DNA of 5,869 nucleotides. Origin: JAYUHK01 sp043767025 (GTDB lineage Bacteria; Bacteroidota; Bacteroidia; Chitinophagales; Saprospiraceae). Below the pieces are notes generated by a model that searched no databases, was not told the origin of the DNA, and saw nothing but the letters and a program-made list of their open reading frames with translations. The stretch's first letter is position 1; each line of letters opens with the position of its first letter. Below, piece by piece: positions 1 to 5,806 of this stretch. The position numbers and the translations under genes are program-made. The stretch is from positions 1 to 5,869 of the forward strand of contig JAYUHK010000013.1 of NCBI GenBank assembly GCA_043767025.1, in the 5' to 3' direction.

Positions 1-95
1 TTTTTTTATCAAGAAAAAAAGTGACAAGGACCAAGTAAATAGCTACAAAAATTAAGCTCAAATGAGCCAGTCAAAATGTTTCTGCGTAACATCAG
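1..95 (-). repeat. Intergenic repeat, left copy, cut by the window edge
   Basis: Read on the minus strand, this stretch matches 5712-5806 of the plus strand over about 95 bases, roughly 80-85% identical by eye. Shared blocks are GTTACGCA, TGGCTCATTTGAG, TTTTTGTAG, TATTTACTTGG and TTGTCACTTTTTT. Most differences outside a variable block of about 13 bases are transitions. It lies just downstream of the GH3 gene and is read in the same sense as that gene. The right copy continues into the second arm of a hairpin; here that arm would lie beyond base 1. It contains a small palindrome, GCTCATTTGAGC, followed by a T-rich stretch, so it could contribute to transcript ends. No protein is evident in it. 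Confidence 0.75.
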
Positions 96-106
96 TTATC
101 AATGTA

Positions 107-1606
107 TTAGAGTTTAAATTTTTCCAACGCATCCGCTAATTTTCGGTCATTGCTCAATCGTGGCACTTTATTTTGACCGCCCAGTTTACCCTCCGACTTC
201 ATATAATCCCGAAACGCATCGCGGCGAAGCGGCGTGATTTTCAGCGTCTTCAAAATATTTCCAGCGATTAAGTCTTCGTAATAAATATTTTGGCGCACCA
301 TTTCGCCGTTCAGTCGCTGCCCAAATTCTGTCACATTATTCGGTATTTCGTCAAATTCTATAAGCCACTCGTGGTAAGGAAGTCCGCTTCCCAAAGGATT
401 GATTTGCGGCGCGACCGTGAACTCTACCATCTGCACCCCAAGTGCGTTGCAAGCCGCCAACATCGCAGCATCTACCTCCTTTCCGATGACGTGTTCGCCG
501 AAGGCAGAAATAAAATGTTTTATTCTCCCTGTGACAAGGATTCTATAAGGGTTTTTAGACACAAACTCTACCGTGTCGCCGATATTATAGCCCCAAAGCC
601 CCGCATTGTTGTTGATGATGATAGCATAATTGACCCCCAACTCTACGTCTTTCAACGAAAGTCGAGTTGGGTCGGGATTGGCTATTTCTGCCGCAGGAAT
701 GAACTCAAAAAAGATGCCAGAATCAACATTTAACAGCAATCCGCGCTCCGTCTGGCTGTCCTGAAAAGCAATAAAGCCTTCGGACGCAGGATAAGTTTCG
801 ACGCTGTCCAAGCGTTTTCCGACCAGCGACTCGAGTTTTGAGCGATAGGGTTCAAAATTTACGCCACCGTAAACAAATACCGATAAATTTGGAAAAATGT
901 CTTTTATGTGACGTTTTCCACTTCGCTCCAAAAGTCGCTCGTAATACATCTGCACCCAAGGCGGTATTCCGCTTATCAAACGCATATCTTGGCTCAAAGT
1001 TTCTGTCACAATCCTGTCTAATTTTTCTTCCCATTCTTCGATGCAATTCGTGGGATAGCTCGGCATTTGGTTGGTGCGCAGCCACGACGGCACTTGATGA
1101 TTGACGATGCCCGAAAGTCTGCCAGTTAATATATCGCCGATTTTTTCCAACTCAGGACTGCCAGAAAGAAAAATTAATTTTCCATCAAAAAAACTTCCGT
1201 TTCCTGTTGTAGCAAAATAATTGAACAGCGCATTCCGAGCTGTACCAAAATGATTAGAAAGGCTATCCTTCGTAAGCGGAATATATTTGATGCCACTTGT
1301 AGTGCCACTCGTCTTCGCAAAATACATCGGTTTGCCTTGCCAAAGCACGTCCGATTCGCCTTTTTTTATCCGCTCAATGTAGGGTTTCAAGCCTTCATAA
1401 TCTCTGATTGGCACGTTGGCTTTGAAGGCTTCGTAAGAATTTACATTATCAAAATGGTGGTCTTTGCCGAAAGCGGTATTTTTCCCAACCGCTATAAGTG
1501 ACTGAAAGACAGAGTGTTGCGCTTCGATAGCTTGCGAAGACCAACGTTGAATGTCGCGGGCAATTTTATTTGCAAACGGCTTGACAAGAAAGGATTTGAA
1601 ACCCAT
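107..1606 (-). CDS. GH3 family acyl-adenylate-forming protein
   Basis: This 499-residue protein belongs to the GH3 (auxin-responsive promoter) family of the ANL adenylate-forming superfamily. Plant members activate a carboxylic acid with ATP and join it to an amino acid. Bacterial members are common but their substrates are mostly unknown. Visible motifs are the ATP-binding loop TSGTTSG (99-105), the strand and turn YGGVNFEPYR (246-255), the acyl-adenylate motif ETYPASEG (270-277), LWGYNIGDTVEF with the ribose-contacting Asp (337-348), TGRIKHFISAFGEHV (359-373) leading into the C-terminal lid domain, and GGQNKVPR (476-483) with a conserved lysine near the C-terminus. Length is normal for bacterial GH3 proteins and all core motifs are intact, so it is probably active. 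There is no signal peptide, so it should be cytoplasmic. The ATG at 1606 suits the conserved N-terminus and lies about 40 bases from a good promoter. It appears to be monocistronic. The family is certain; the acid and amine substrates cannot be told. Confidence 0.95.
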   Translation of the reverse strand: MGFKSFLVKPFANKIARDIQRWSSQAIEAQHSVFQSLIAVGKNTAFGKDHHFDNVNSYEAFKANVPIRDYEGLKPYIERIKKGESDVLWQGKPMYFAKTSGTTSGIKYIPLTKDSLSNHFGTARNALFNYFATTGNGSFFDGKLIFLSGSPELEKIGDILTGRLSGIVNHQVPSWLRTNQMPSYPTNCIEEWEEKLDRIVTETLSQDMRLISGIPPWVQMYYERLLERSGKRHIKDIFPNLSVFVYGGVNFEPYRSKLESLVGKRLDSVETYPASEGFIAFQDSQTERGLLLNVDSGIFFEFIPAAEIANPDPTRLSLKDVELGVNYAIIINNNAGLWGYNIGDTVEFVSKNPYRILVTGRIKHFISAFGEHVIGKEVDAAMLAACNALGVQMVEFTVAPQINPLGSGLPYHEWLIEFDEIPNNVTEFGQRLNGEMVRQNIYYEDLIAGNILKTLKITPLRRDAFRDYMKSEGKLGGQNKVPRLSNDRKLADALEKFKL

Positions 1607-1647
1607 TTTTTCGGATAATCAACTTTAATTTATGAATGAAACTTTGT

Positions 1648-1680
1648 CAAAAGTAGTAAAATTATTAAAAATAAGCAAAA
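1648..1680 (-). promoter_or_regulatory. Bacteroidota-type promoter for the GH3 gene
   Basis: On the minus strand there is TTTTG (1680-1676), 20 bases, then TACTTTTG (1655-1648). This fits the Bacteroidota primary sigma consensus TTG-N19-21-TAnnTTTG in both boxes and spacing. Transcription would start near 1641, giving a leader of about 35 bases before the ATG at 1606. It is the best promoter match noticed in the window. Confidence 0.55.
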
Positions 1681-1759
1681 GTGTAGTATATTTTTGAGCA
1701 AAATATAGAAAATTTAGGTTTGAGCGAGTTTTTACCGTCCAAACACTTCGGATAATTTT

Positions 1760-1767
1760 TATATTTG
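1760..1767 (+). promoter_or_regulatory. Possible -7 box for the caspase-like gene
   Basis: TATATTTG matches TAnnTTTG and lies 32 bases before the ATG at 1800. At the expected -33 position there is only a T-run and no clear TTG, so the assignment rests on one box. The transcript would have a leader of about 25 bases. No Shine-Dalgarno sequence precedes the ATG, which is usual in Bacteroidota. Confidence 0.35.
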
Positions 1768-1799
1768 CGTTTCAAATTGACCATTTATTTTTCGTTATT

Positions 1800-2822
1800 A
1801 TGTTCCGATTTTTCTCTAATCTTCGTTTATCAATAATTCTTTTACAGATTTTTTTATTTTGTATAAATACTTATTTTGTGACGGCTCAAAATACGATAAA
1901 CTTTGTTTCTTCGCACAAATTAAACTATGATGTATTGCTTGCCGACCAGCGATTGGACGTGACGATTGCGCAAGGCTATATCGAAGAAATCCAGCAACGA
2001 GAAAACGAAAAAGCGAAGCAACTGCACGAGTATAATTTAGACGATTTGAGAAATTATTTTCAACAAAATGGCTATACCGATTTGGGTAAAAGTGGAAATG
2101 TAAAGCAATTATTTGAGAAAAACCAACCTGTCAAATACCTAAATACCGAAGGGCAGCTCGTAGAGAAAGATATTCTGATACGAGTTACGGTTATTTCGCC
2201 CAACGGTCAGGAAAGTTTGGAGGCTTTTACGGAGGCGATTTTGGGTTCGGAAGTCTTGATTTATGAGGGTCACGGTAGGCGTGGCTTGGGTCCTGACTTT
2301 GATGCTATCAATATTCCCGACGGAAATTTTTTGATAAGTTTGAAGTCTTCTCTCCACGCCAAAGGCACAGTACAAGCTCCGGGCGACCGAACTTACCCAA
2401 AAGTAAGCGTTCAAGAAAATAAATTAGAAAAATTAACCGTCGAAAATCGCTGGGGCGAAAACATAAAATACCGAATTTGGTTTTTTAACGCCTGCAATAC
2501 GAGATTTTATTTGGACGAATTTAGAAGTGATTTGCTTCCTGCCGACTTGCGAGCGAGTACCGATATTTTGCTCACTCAAAATTTGGTGTCGCTCTACACA
2601 GGTGCTGCTACGAGTTTGGCGTTTCTCGACCACCTCTTAAAGGCTCTCCCAACCGAAGATTTGCCGAGCAAACTTTTCCACACCCAACAAGATATTTTAC
2701 TAAAAAGTGGCATCTACGACCCCAAAATAATTGCCACTTATCTGCCTTGTTATTTTTGGAATTTTGATAATTTTGTGACAAAAAAAAGCCGCCCCGTGAC
2801 CAAAAAGAAACGGAACGGCTAA
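1800..2822 (+). CDS. Secreted caspase-like (clan CD/CHAT-like) protein, uncharacterised
   Basis: This 340-residue protein has a signal peptide: hydrophobic residues 8-27, then VTA|QN, suggesting cleavage after Ala29. A charged, probably helical stretch follows (about 60-110). The core resembles the clan CD peptidase fold: EVLIYEGHGRRGLGPDFD (151-168), a hydrophobic strand ending in His158-Gly159, and YRIWFFNACNTRFYLDEF (224-241), a hydrophobic strand ending in Ala231-Cys232. Clan CD enzymes (caspases, metacaspases, gingipains, CHAT) keep the catalytic His before Gly and the Cys after a hydrophobic strand. The His-Cys distance here is 74 residues, longer than the roughly 45 of caspases, so an insertion must lie between. 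The segment 254-300 (STDILLTQNLVSLYTGAATSL and a following helix) fits the rest of such a fold. The last residues, from about 327, are basic and encoded by the terminator of the opposing gene, so they are probably not conserved. It is likely periplasmic or secreted. Protease activity is inferred from motifs only; a non-peptidase relative is possible. Confidence 0.7.
   Translation: MFRFFSNLRLSIILLQIFLFCINTYFVTAQNTINFVSSHKLNYDVLLADQRLDVTIAQGYIEEIQQRENEKAKQLHEYNLDDLRNYFQQNGYTDLGKSGNVKQLFEKNQPVKYLNTEGQLVEKDILIRVTVISPNGQESLEAFTEAILGSEVLIYEGHGRRGLGPDFDAINIPDGNFLISLKSSLHAKGTVQAPGDRTYPKVSVQENKLEKLTVENRWGENIKYRIWFFNACNTRFYLDEFRSDLLPADLRASTDILLTQNLVSLYTGAATSLAFLDHLLKALPTEDLPSKLFHTQQDILLKSGIYDPKIIATYLPCYFWNFDNFVTKKSRPVTKKKRNG
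2780..2820 (-). terminator. Intrinsic terminator of the minus-strand gene at 2853-3308
   Basis: Read on the minus strand, AGCCG TT CCGT (2820-2810) pairs with ACGG GG CGGCT (2797-2787) around a 12-base loop. This makes a 9-bp GC-rich stem with a two-base mismatch, followed at once by seven further T (2786-2780). It lies 33 bases past the stop at 2853. In the plus direction no T-run follows the hairpin, so it works for the minus strand only. It overlaps the last 13 or so codons and the TAA of the convergent caspase-like gene. Confidence 0.75.
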
Positions 2823-2852
2823 CTTCGATGTTAGTATAAAAAAAGGATATTT

Positions 2853-3308
2853 TTAGTTTTTTACCACTTCTTGCTGCGCAGCCTCGACAGGCGGCGACGA
2901 ATCTACTACTTGAACAGCTGCTCTTTGTGGCGCAAAAACAACACATTTTACTTTATCTTTCCACGGCGCACCGCGAAAAATAATATTTCGCTTCAGGTTG
3001 AGTCCGACCAAATTCATAGTGTTGGCAGTCGGAGTGGCTTTGAGTGTATAGCGACCTGCTGCGATGAGCGATTTTTGCATTTCCTCCAGATTAGAGGGTA
3101 CTGAAATCGTCATCTGGACGCTCAACTCCGAATTACTCCACGTTTTTACCTCCACGTCAGCATTCGGAATATCCAAGATAACTGCTTTAAGTCCTTGAAG
3201 GTCAAAGGATTGGACGATTGTTTTTTCTATGTGTTGAGCGAAAATGGGATTACTTGCCAAAAGAAGGCATACGGAAAGTACGGGTGCAATTATTTTCATA
3301 CAATTCAA
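2853..3308 (-). CDS. Small secreted protein, DUF4097/adhesin-like fragment
   Basis: This 151-residue protein has a clear signal peptide: hydrophobic residues 5-19 (IIAPVLSVCLLLASN), then PIFA|QH, cleaved after Ala24. The mature part starts with FDLQGLKAVILDIPNADVEV (35-54) and SNSELSVQMTI (58-68). This alternating beta pattern, centred on a 'v-L-d-i-p-n-a-d-V-e-V' run, resembles the putative adhesin (DUF4097-type) beta-solenoid proteins of Bacteroidota. A segment around 73-95 (helix, then AGRYTLKAT) and a final strand with KVKCVVFAPQ (119-128) follow. The C-terminal 25 residues are low-complexity. A second in-frame ATG at 3299 (MKIIAPV...) gives a more ordinary signal peptide and may be the true start; neither ATG has a ribosome binding site to decide it. 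Probably exported to the periplasm or cell surface; function unknown. It ends at a strong terminator and lies downstream of the SPOR gene on the same strand, 148 bases away, so cotranscription is possible but not shown. Confidence 0.75.
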   Translation of the reverse strand: MNCMKIIAPVLSVCLLLASNPIFAQHIEKTIVQSFDLQGLKAVILDIPNADVEVKTWSNSELSVQMTISVPSNLEEMQKSLIAAGRYTLKATPTANTMNLVGLNLKRNIIFRGAPWKDKVKCVVFAPQRAAVQVVDSSPPVEAAQQEVVKN

Positions 3309-3423
3309 TAGTTTGATGGTTAAACAATTATTTGAGCTGAATCAAGCGCAAGTTATACTATTAAAAGTTGGTATGCAAGTTTTTTGCAAAATATTTTAAA
3401 AATATCTTTTTTTCATTAAAATT

Positions 3424-3437
3424 GGGCTTTATGAGCC
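3424..3437 (-). terminator. Weak hairpin after the SPOR gene
   Basis: GGCT (3425-3428) and AGCC (3434-3437) form a 4-bp stem with a 5-base loop, 20 bases past the stop of the minus-strand SPOR gene. An AT-rich stretch follows on that strand (CAATTTTAATG, then an A-run), but without a proper U-run, so any termination would be leaky. The nearby 15-base AT palindrome at 3391-3405 (ATATTTT-A-AAAATAT) adds little. Confidence 0.25.
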
Positions 3438-3456
3438 TGTTATTTTTCCGTTATTT

Positions 3457-4743
3457 TTAGTTCAACACCCACGCACCGCGCCCAAAACGCTGCTTGATGC
3501 TCCGTACTTTTGTAGTTTTGGCAGCCTCCGAACTCGATTTGAATTGCGCGCCGACCCGAATAATCCCGTTATTTTCGTCCTTGAACGGCTTAAAACCAGC
3601 CGCTTTTACCTTGCTCATCATGCGGCGAGCATTCGCAGCATCTCTGAACCCGCCGATGATGACGGTCGTAACAGCTCCCGACTCGGCAGCGTTGGCGGTC
3701 GCCGACGGTTTGATTTTATTAGCGCGCGAAGCGGTGGACGGCTTTTTACTTGATTTTTTTTCTGCTGGCGGCGGCGCAGCGGCGGCGGCAACTTGCTGCT
3801 GCGCGCTGTTTTCGGCAGCAACAGGCGGCGGCGGCGGAGCAGAAGCAGGAGCAAGTTCTTCTTTCGGCGCAGCGCGGCTGCGGTCGCCCTCTTCGTCAGC
3901 CTTCATGGGCAGAGGAGCTTCGGGCGAAGTCGCAGAGGTCGAAGAATCCGCCACTGCCATTTCGGTAGAGGCGGCGGCGGCGGCGGCGTGCGCGCGCTGC
4001 ACTTCGTTGTTTTTTTGTACTCTCCAATAAGCTCCACCGACCAACAACAAGATGGCTGAAATAGCAATCAACATCGGCTTCCAAGAAGAGCGACGGCGGA
4101 CGGCAGAGGCGGCGGCGGCGGCTTCAAAAGGCGGCGGCGGGACTGCGGCACGGACGGCTTGAGGTTCAAAATTTTCTGTGATTTCGGGTTCTGGCTTGCC
4201 CGTAATTTCCGATTCTGACATGGTTATTTTTTTTAGTAGTGAAGCTGAAACAGCGTGGTATTCGGTGTCTGATAGATTACTTTCGGAGATTTGTGCAGCC
4301 TGAAAGTTGTGTTTTGACAGCAGCGCGAGCGGCTGCAAATGCACCACAGGCAAGCCAAAAGTAAGTGCGTGATTGCTCTTATCGTCGGCTAAAAACCGAA
4401 TTTTTCCTTCGTAATCCTGATATAATTTTCCTGTGTTTGGAAGTTCTATAGTTTCTTTGTTTAGCAATTTATATTTCCAATTTTCGAGTGTTTGAGTTAC
4501 TGTTTCGTGCGCTTTTATAAAATTAGTTTTGTCAAAATAAGCTACCGCTCTATACAAAAGGCTGTCGTTGGTCGAGGGTTGCTGAAAAAAAACAAGTTTG
4601 GTAGTTGGTGGAAGTAGTTTTTGCTGCGCCACATCTCGCCACGCTGCACACGGCTGCGCGTCGAAAAAGCCAATATCTGGCAAAGCCAACGGGCTAAAAT
4701 ACTGCAAAAGCATACGAAATTGTGCGGCGACATCAAAATTCAT
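3457..4743 (-). CDS. Membrane protein with HU-CCDC81-like N-terminus and SPOR domain
   Basis: With the ATG at 4743 this is a 428-residue protein. Residues 1-140 resemble the paired CCDC81-like HU domains of Bacteroidota: TKLVFFQQPSTNDSLLYRAVA (48-68), the helix KAHETVTQTLENWKYKL (77-93), then TIELPNTGKLYQDYEGKIRFLADD (98-121) and a final FGLPVVHLQPL (129-139). A basic RRRSSWK precedes one membrane helix (about 222-240). An Ala/Pro-rich linker follows (250-350), then a SPOR domain (358-427) starting VTTVIIGGFRDAANARRMMSKVKAAGF and ending GRGAWVL. Positive charges before the helix place the N-terminus in the cytoplasm and SPOR in the periplasm, where SPOR domains bind denuded glycan at division sites. 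The combination is known in Bacteroidota and suggests a link between a cytoplasmic partner (nucleoid or other, unproven) and septal cell wall. The reading frame is open upstream to an ATG at 4833, but the extra 30 residues look unlike protein-domain sequence, so the internal ATG is preferred. SPOR and architecture are firm; the HU assignment is moderately so. Confidence 0.88.
   Translation of the reverse strand: MNFDVAAQFRMLLQYFSPLALPDIGFFDAQPCAAWRDVAQQKLLPPTTKLVFFQQPSTNDSLLYRAVAYFDKTNFIKAHETVTQTLENWKYKLLNKETIELPNTGKLYQDYEGKIRFLADDKSNHALTFGLPVVHLQPLALLSKHNFQAAQISESNLSDTEYHAVSASLLKKITMSESEITGKPEPEITENFEPQAVRAAVPPPPFEAAAAASAVRRRSSWKPMLIAISAILLLVGGAYWRVQKNNEVQRAHAAAAAASTEMAVADSSTSATSPEAPLPMKADEEGDRSRAAPKEELAPASAPPPPPVAAENSAQQQVAAAAAPPPAEKKSSKKPSTASRANKIKPSATANAAESGAVTTVIIGGFRDAANARRMMSKVKAAGFKPFKDENNGIIRVGAQFKSSSEAAKTTKVRSIKQRFGRGAWVLN
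3971..3988. repeat. (GCG)6 trinucleotide tract in the SPOR linker
   Basis: Six perfect GCG triplets code for the polyalanine run AAAAAA (residues 253-258 of the SPOR protein). They lie in frame, so gain or loss of units would change linker length without a frameshift. The following GTGCGCGCGC continues the GC-rich bias. Confidence 0.8.
4108..4122. repeat. (GGC)5 trinucleotide tract before the membrane helix
   Basis: Five perfect GGC triplets encode an alanine run (about residues 208-212) just before the basic RRR and the membrane helix of the SPOR protein. A second short tract (GCGGCGGCGG at 4131-4140) encodes the neighbouring proline run. Local GC content is far above the flanking DNA. Confidence 0.75.
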
Positions 4744-4816
4744 TACTTTCAATTTATTGGTACTTACTATAAGGAATGAAGAAAAAATAAAGTACTCAAT
4801 TTTTTCAAATAAATTC

Positions 4817-4846
4817 AAACAATAACAAGGCAATTTTGAGGCGCAA
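4817..4846 (-). promoter_or_regulatory. Possible proximal promoter of the SPOR gene
   Basis: On the minus strand, TTG (4846-4844), 18 bases, then TATTGTTTG (4825-4817) resembles the Bacteroidota consensus with one extra base in the -7 box. It would give a leader of about 65 bases before the ATG at 4743. The TTG forms part of the hairpin at 4844-4858. The match is imperfect. Confidence 0.3.
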
Positions 4847-4858
4847 CGCAGGGCGTTG
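4844..4858. other. Short perfect hairpin CAACGC-AGG-GCGTTG
   Basis: A 6-bp GC-rich stem with a 3-base loop lies in otherwise AT-rich intergenic DNA, about 100 bases before the SPOR start. It could be an operator for a dimeric repressor or part of an RNA leader if the distal promoter is used. No T-run follows on either strand, so it is not an intrinsic terminator. Confidence 0.35.
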
Positions 4859-5039
4859 TAACAAAAAAATAACGCAGTGATTGGTTATAATTTAGCAGAA
4901 AAAATAAGTAGTTTATTTTAGACGCGTTCCTAATGCGACAAAAATAGTGCATTTATGCTTGGCGACCTACTATTTAGACGTACTTATTTGTAATAAATCA
5001 CATATTTTCTAAAAAAATTTTGATTGTTGGTCAATTCTC

Positions 5040-5070
5040 TTGTTTTGGTGAAGAAAAAACGCTTACTTTG
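5040..5070 (+). promoter_or_regulatory. Candidate promoter of the small coiled-coil gene
   Basis: TTG (5040-5042), 20 bases, then TTACTTTG (5063-5070) fits the Bacteroidota spacing with one mismatch in the -7 box. A second box, TATATTTG (5079-5086), matches TAnnTTTG exactly but lacks a TTG at the right distance. Either gives an A/T-rich leader of some 50-70 bases to the ATG at 5147. Confidence 0.4.
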
Positions 5071-5146
5071 CTTGTGGATATATTTGTAATGAGTGGTTCA
5101 TTTTATTCATTTCCTTTGACGATTTTCATTTATAAAAATAAAAAAT

Positions 5147-5575
5147 ATGATTCGCAGTTTGATAAAACTTCTTGTAGTCGGCGTAATCGCCATTTTGGGG
5201 TATAATTATTTTTTGGGCGACACTGCCGAAAAAGCAAATTCCAAAAAAATATTTGGCGAAGTTGGCACTTTGTTCGGCTCTGTCAAAGAATTGGTACAGT
5301 CTGAACGCGGCAAATACGACGCAGGAAAATACGACAACGCCATCGGCAAAGTAGATAATATACTCGGCAAACTGCGCAGCGAAGCAACAGGCAACAGCGG
5401 CTGGATAGGAAAAATCAACGATTTGGAGCAGCAAAAAAACCAGATACAACAGAAAATTGACCGCAGCAAACAATCCACAAACAACGGTAATTCGGCAGAA
5501 AAAGATGCCTTGAAAAATGATTTCGGACGCATGACGGACGAAATTAACAACTTGGTGCAAGAAATGGACAAGTGA
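5147..5575 (+). CDS. Small membrane-anchored coiled-coil protein, unknown function
   Basis: This 142-residue protein begins with a single hydrophobic helix (SLIKLLVVGVIAILGYNYFLG, about residues 4-24). It has no obvious cleavage site, so it looks like an N-terminal membrane anchor with most of the protein outside the cytoplasm. Residues 29-78 are amphipathic and charged, with a GKYDAGKYDNAIGKVDNILGKL stretch (55-76). Residues 86-107 (WIGKINDLEQQKNQIQQKID) form a likely coiled coil. After a polar Asn/Ser linker (108-116) comes a second helix (118-141) ending NNLVQEMDK. The two helices could pack as an antiparallel hairpin. I recall similar short proteins in Cytophagales but cannot name a characterised family. 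The start follows an A-rich leader (aaaaataaaaaat) typical of Bacteroidota, with no Shine-Dalgarno sequence. It stands alone, divergent from the SPOR gene. Codon use looks like that of a genuine gene of this genome. Confidence 0.8.
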   Translation: MIRSLIKLLVVGVIAILGYNYFLGDTAEKANSKKIFGEVGTLFGSVKELVQSERGKYDAGKYDNAIGKVDNILGKLRSEATGNSGWIGKINDLEQQKNQIQQKIDRSKQSTNNGNSAEKDALKNDFGRMTDEINNLVQEMDK

Positions 5576-5711
5576 AAATCATACCCGATTTTACTCTGTT
5601 GGCGCCTTTAAGTAGTTATAAGTTTTGAGTTTTGAGTCATCATAAACTATTGAAAATCAATGAATTGTGTCGAATATTAAATGTCATACATTCAAGTGTA
5701 AGAACTTACTT
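5576..5711. other. Intergenic spacer with no gene seen
   Basis: Downstream of the coiled-coil gene there is AT-rich DNA with a tandem TTTTGAG pair (5623-5636) and a small palindrome TTGAAAATCAA (about 5650-5660). No clear terminator hairpin with a T-run is visible. An open frame from 5632 to 5856 runs through this spacer and the repeat, but it looks non-coding. Confidence 0.5.
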
Positions 5712-5806
5712 ACTCATGTTACGCAAGGATTTTAAATTGGCTCATTTGAGTTTAGTTTTTGTAGTTATTTACTTGGTTTTTGTCACTTTTTTCCTTGATG
5801 AAAAAA
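5712..5806 (+). repeat. Intergenic repeat, right copy (inverted relative to 1-95)
   Basis: This copy has the same order of blocks as the reverse complement of 1-95: GTTACGCA, a variable block of about 12 bases, TGGCTCATTTGAG, TTTTTGTAG, TATTTACTTGG, TTGTCACTTTTTT, CTTGAT. It starts about 135 bases past the stop of the coiled-coil gene and is read in the same sense as that gene, just as the left copy follows the GH3 gene. Two copies within 6 kb suggest a family dispersed in the genome. There is no transposase and no target-site duplication in view. Confidence 0.75.

Larger units (their letters stand above)
4744..5146. other. Divergent intergenic region of 403 bases
   Basis: This region separates the divergent SPOR and coiled-coil genes and holds no convincing coding sequence. 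It contains the promoter candidates and hairpin listed separately. It also has a 9-bp inverted repeat AAATAAGTA (4902-4910) / TACTTATTT (4981-4989) and an 8-bp direct repeat TTTAGACG (4917-4924 and 4973-4980). The repeats bracket the box TATTTTTG on the minus strand (4946-4939), which could be a distal -7 box for the SPOR gene with a leader of about 190 bases, though no TTG is present at -33. Confidence 0.5.

Noticed and set aside
290..1501. Several plus-strand frames opposite the GH3 gene
   Set aside because: They overlap an intact, motif-complete gene on the other strand and have no recognisable features or promoter.
3494..4030. Long open frames antisense to the SPOR linker
   Set aside because: GCC/GGC repeats lack stop codons in most frames, giving Ala-, Arg- or Gly-rich shadow frames without domains.
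4744..4833. Upstream ATG extending the SPOR protein by 30 residues
   Set aside because: The extension is Cys/Phe/Ile-rich, derived from AT-rich intergenic DNA, and would put a hydrophobic segment before the HU-like domain, contrary to the expected cytoplasmic N-terminus.
5020..5205. 61-codon plus-strand frame before the coiled-coil gene
   Set aside because: It covers the promoter candidates, overlaps the start of the better-supported gene in another frame, and shows no protein-like pattern.
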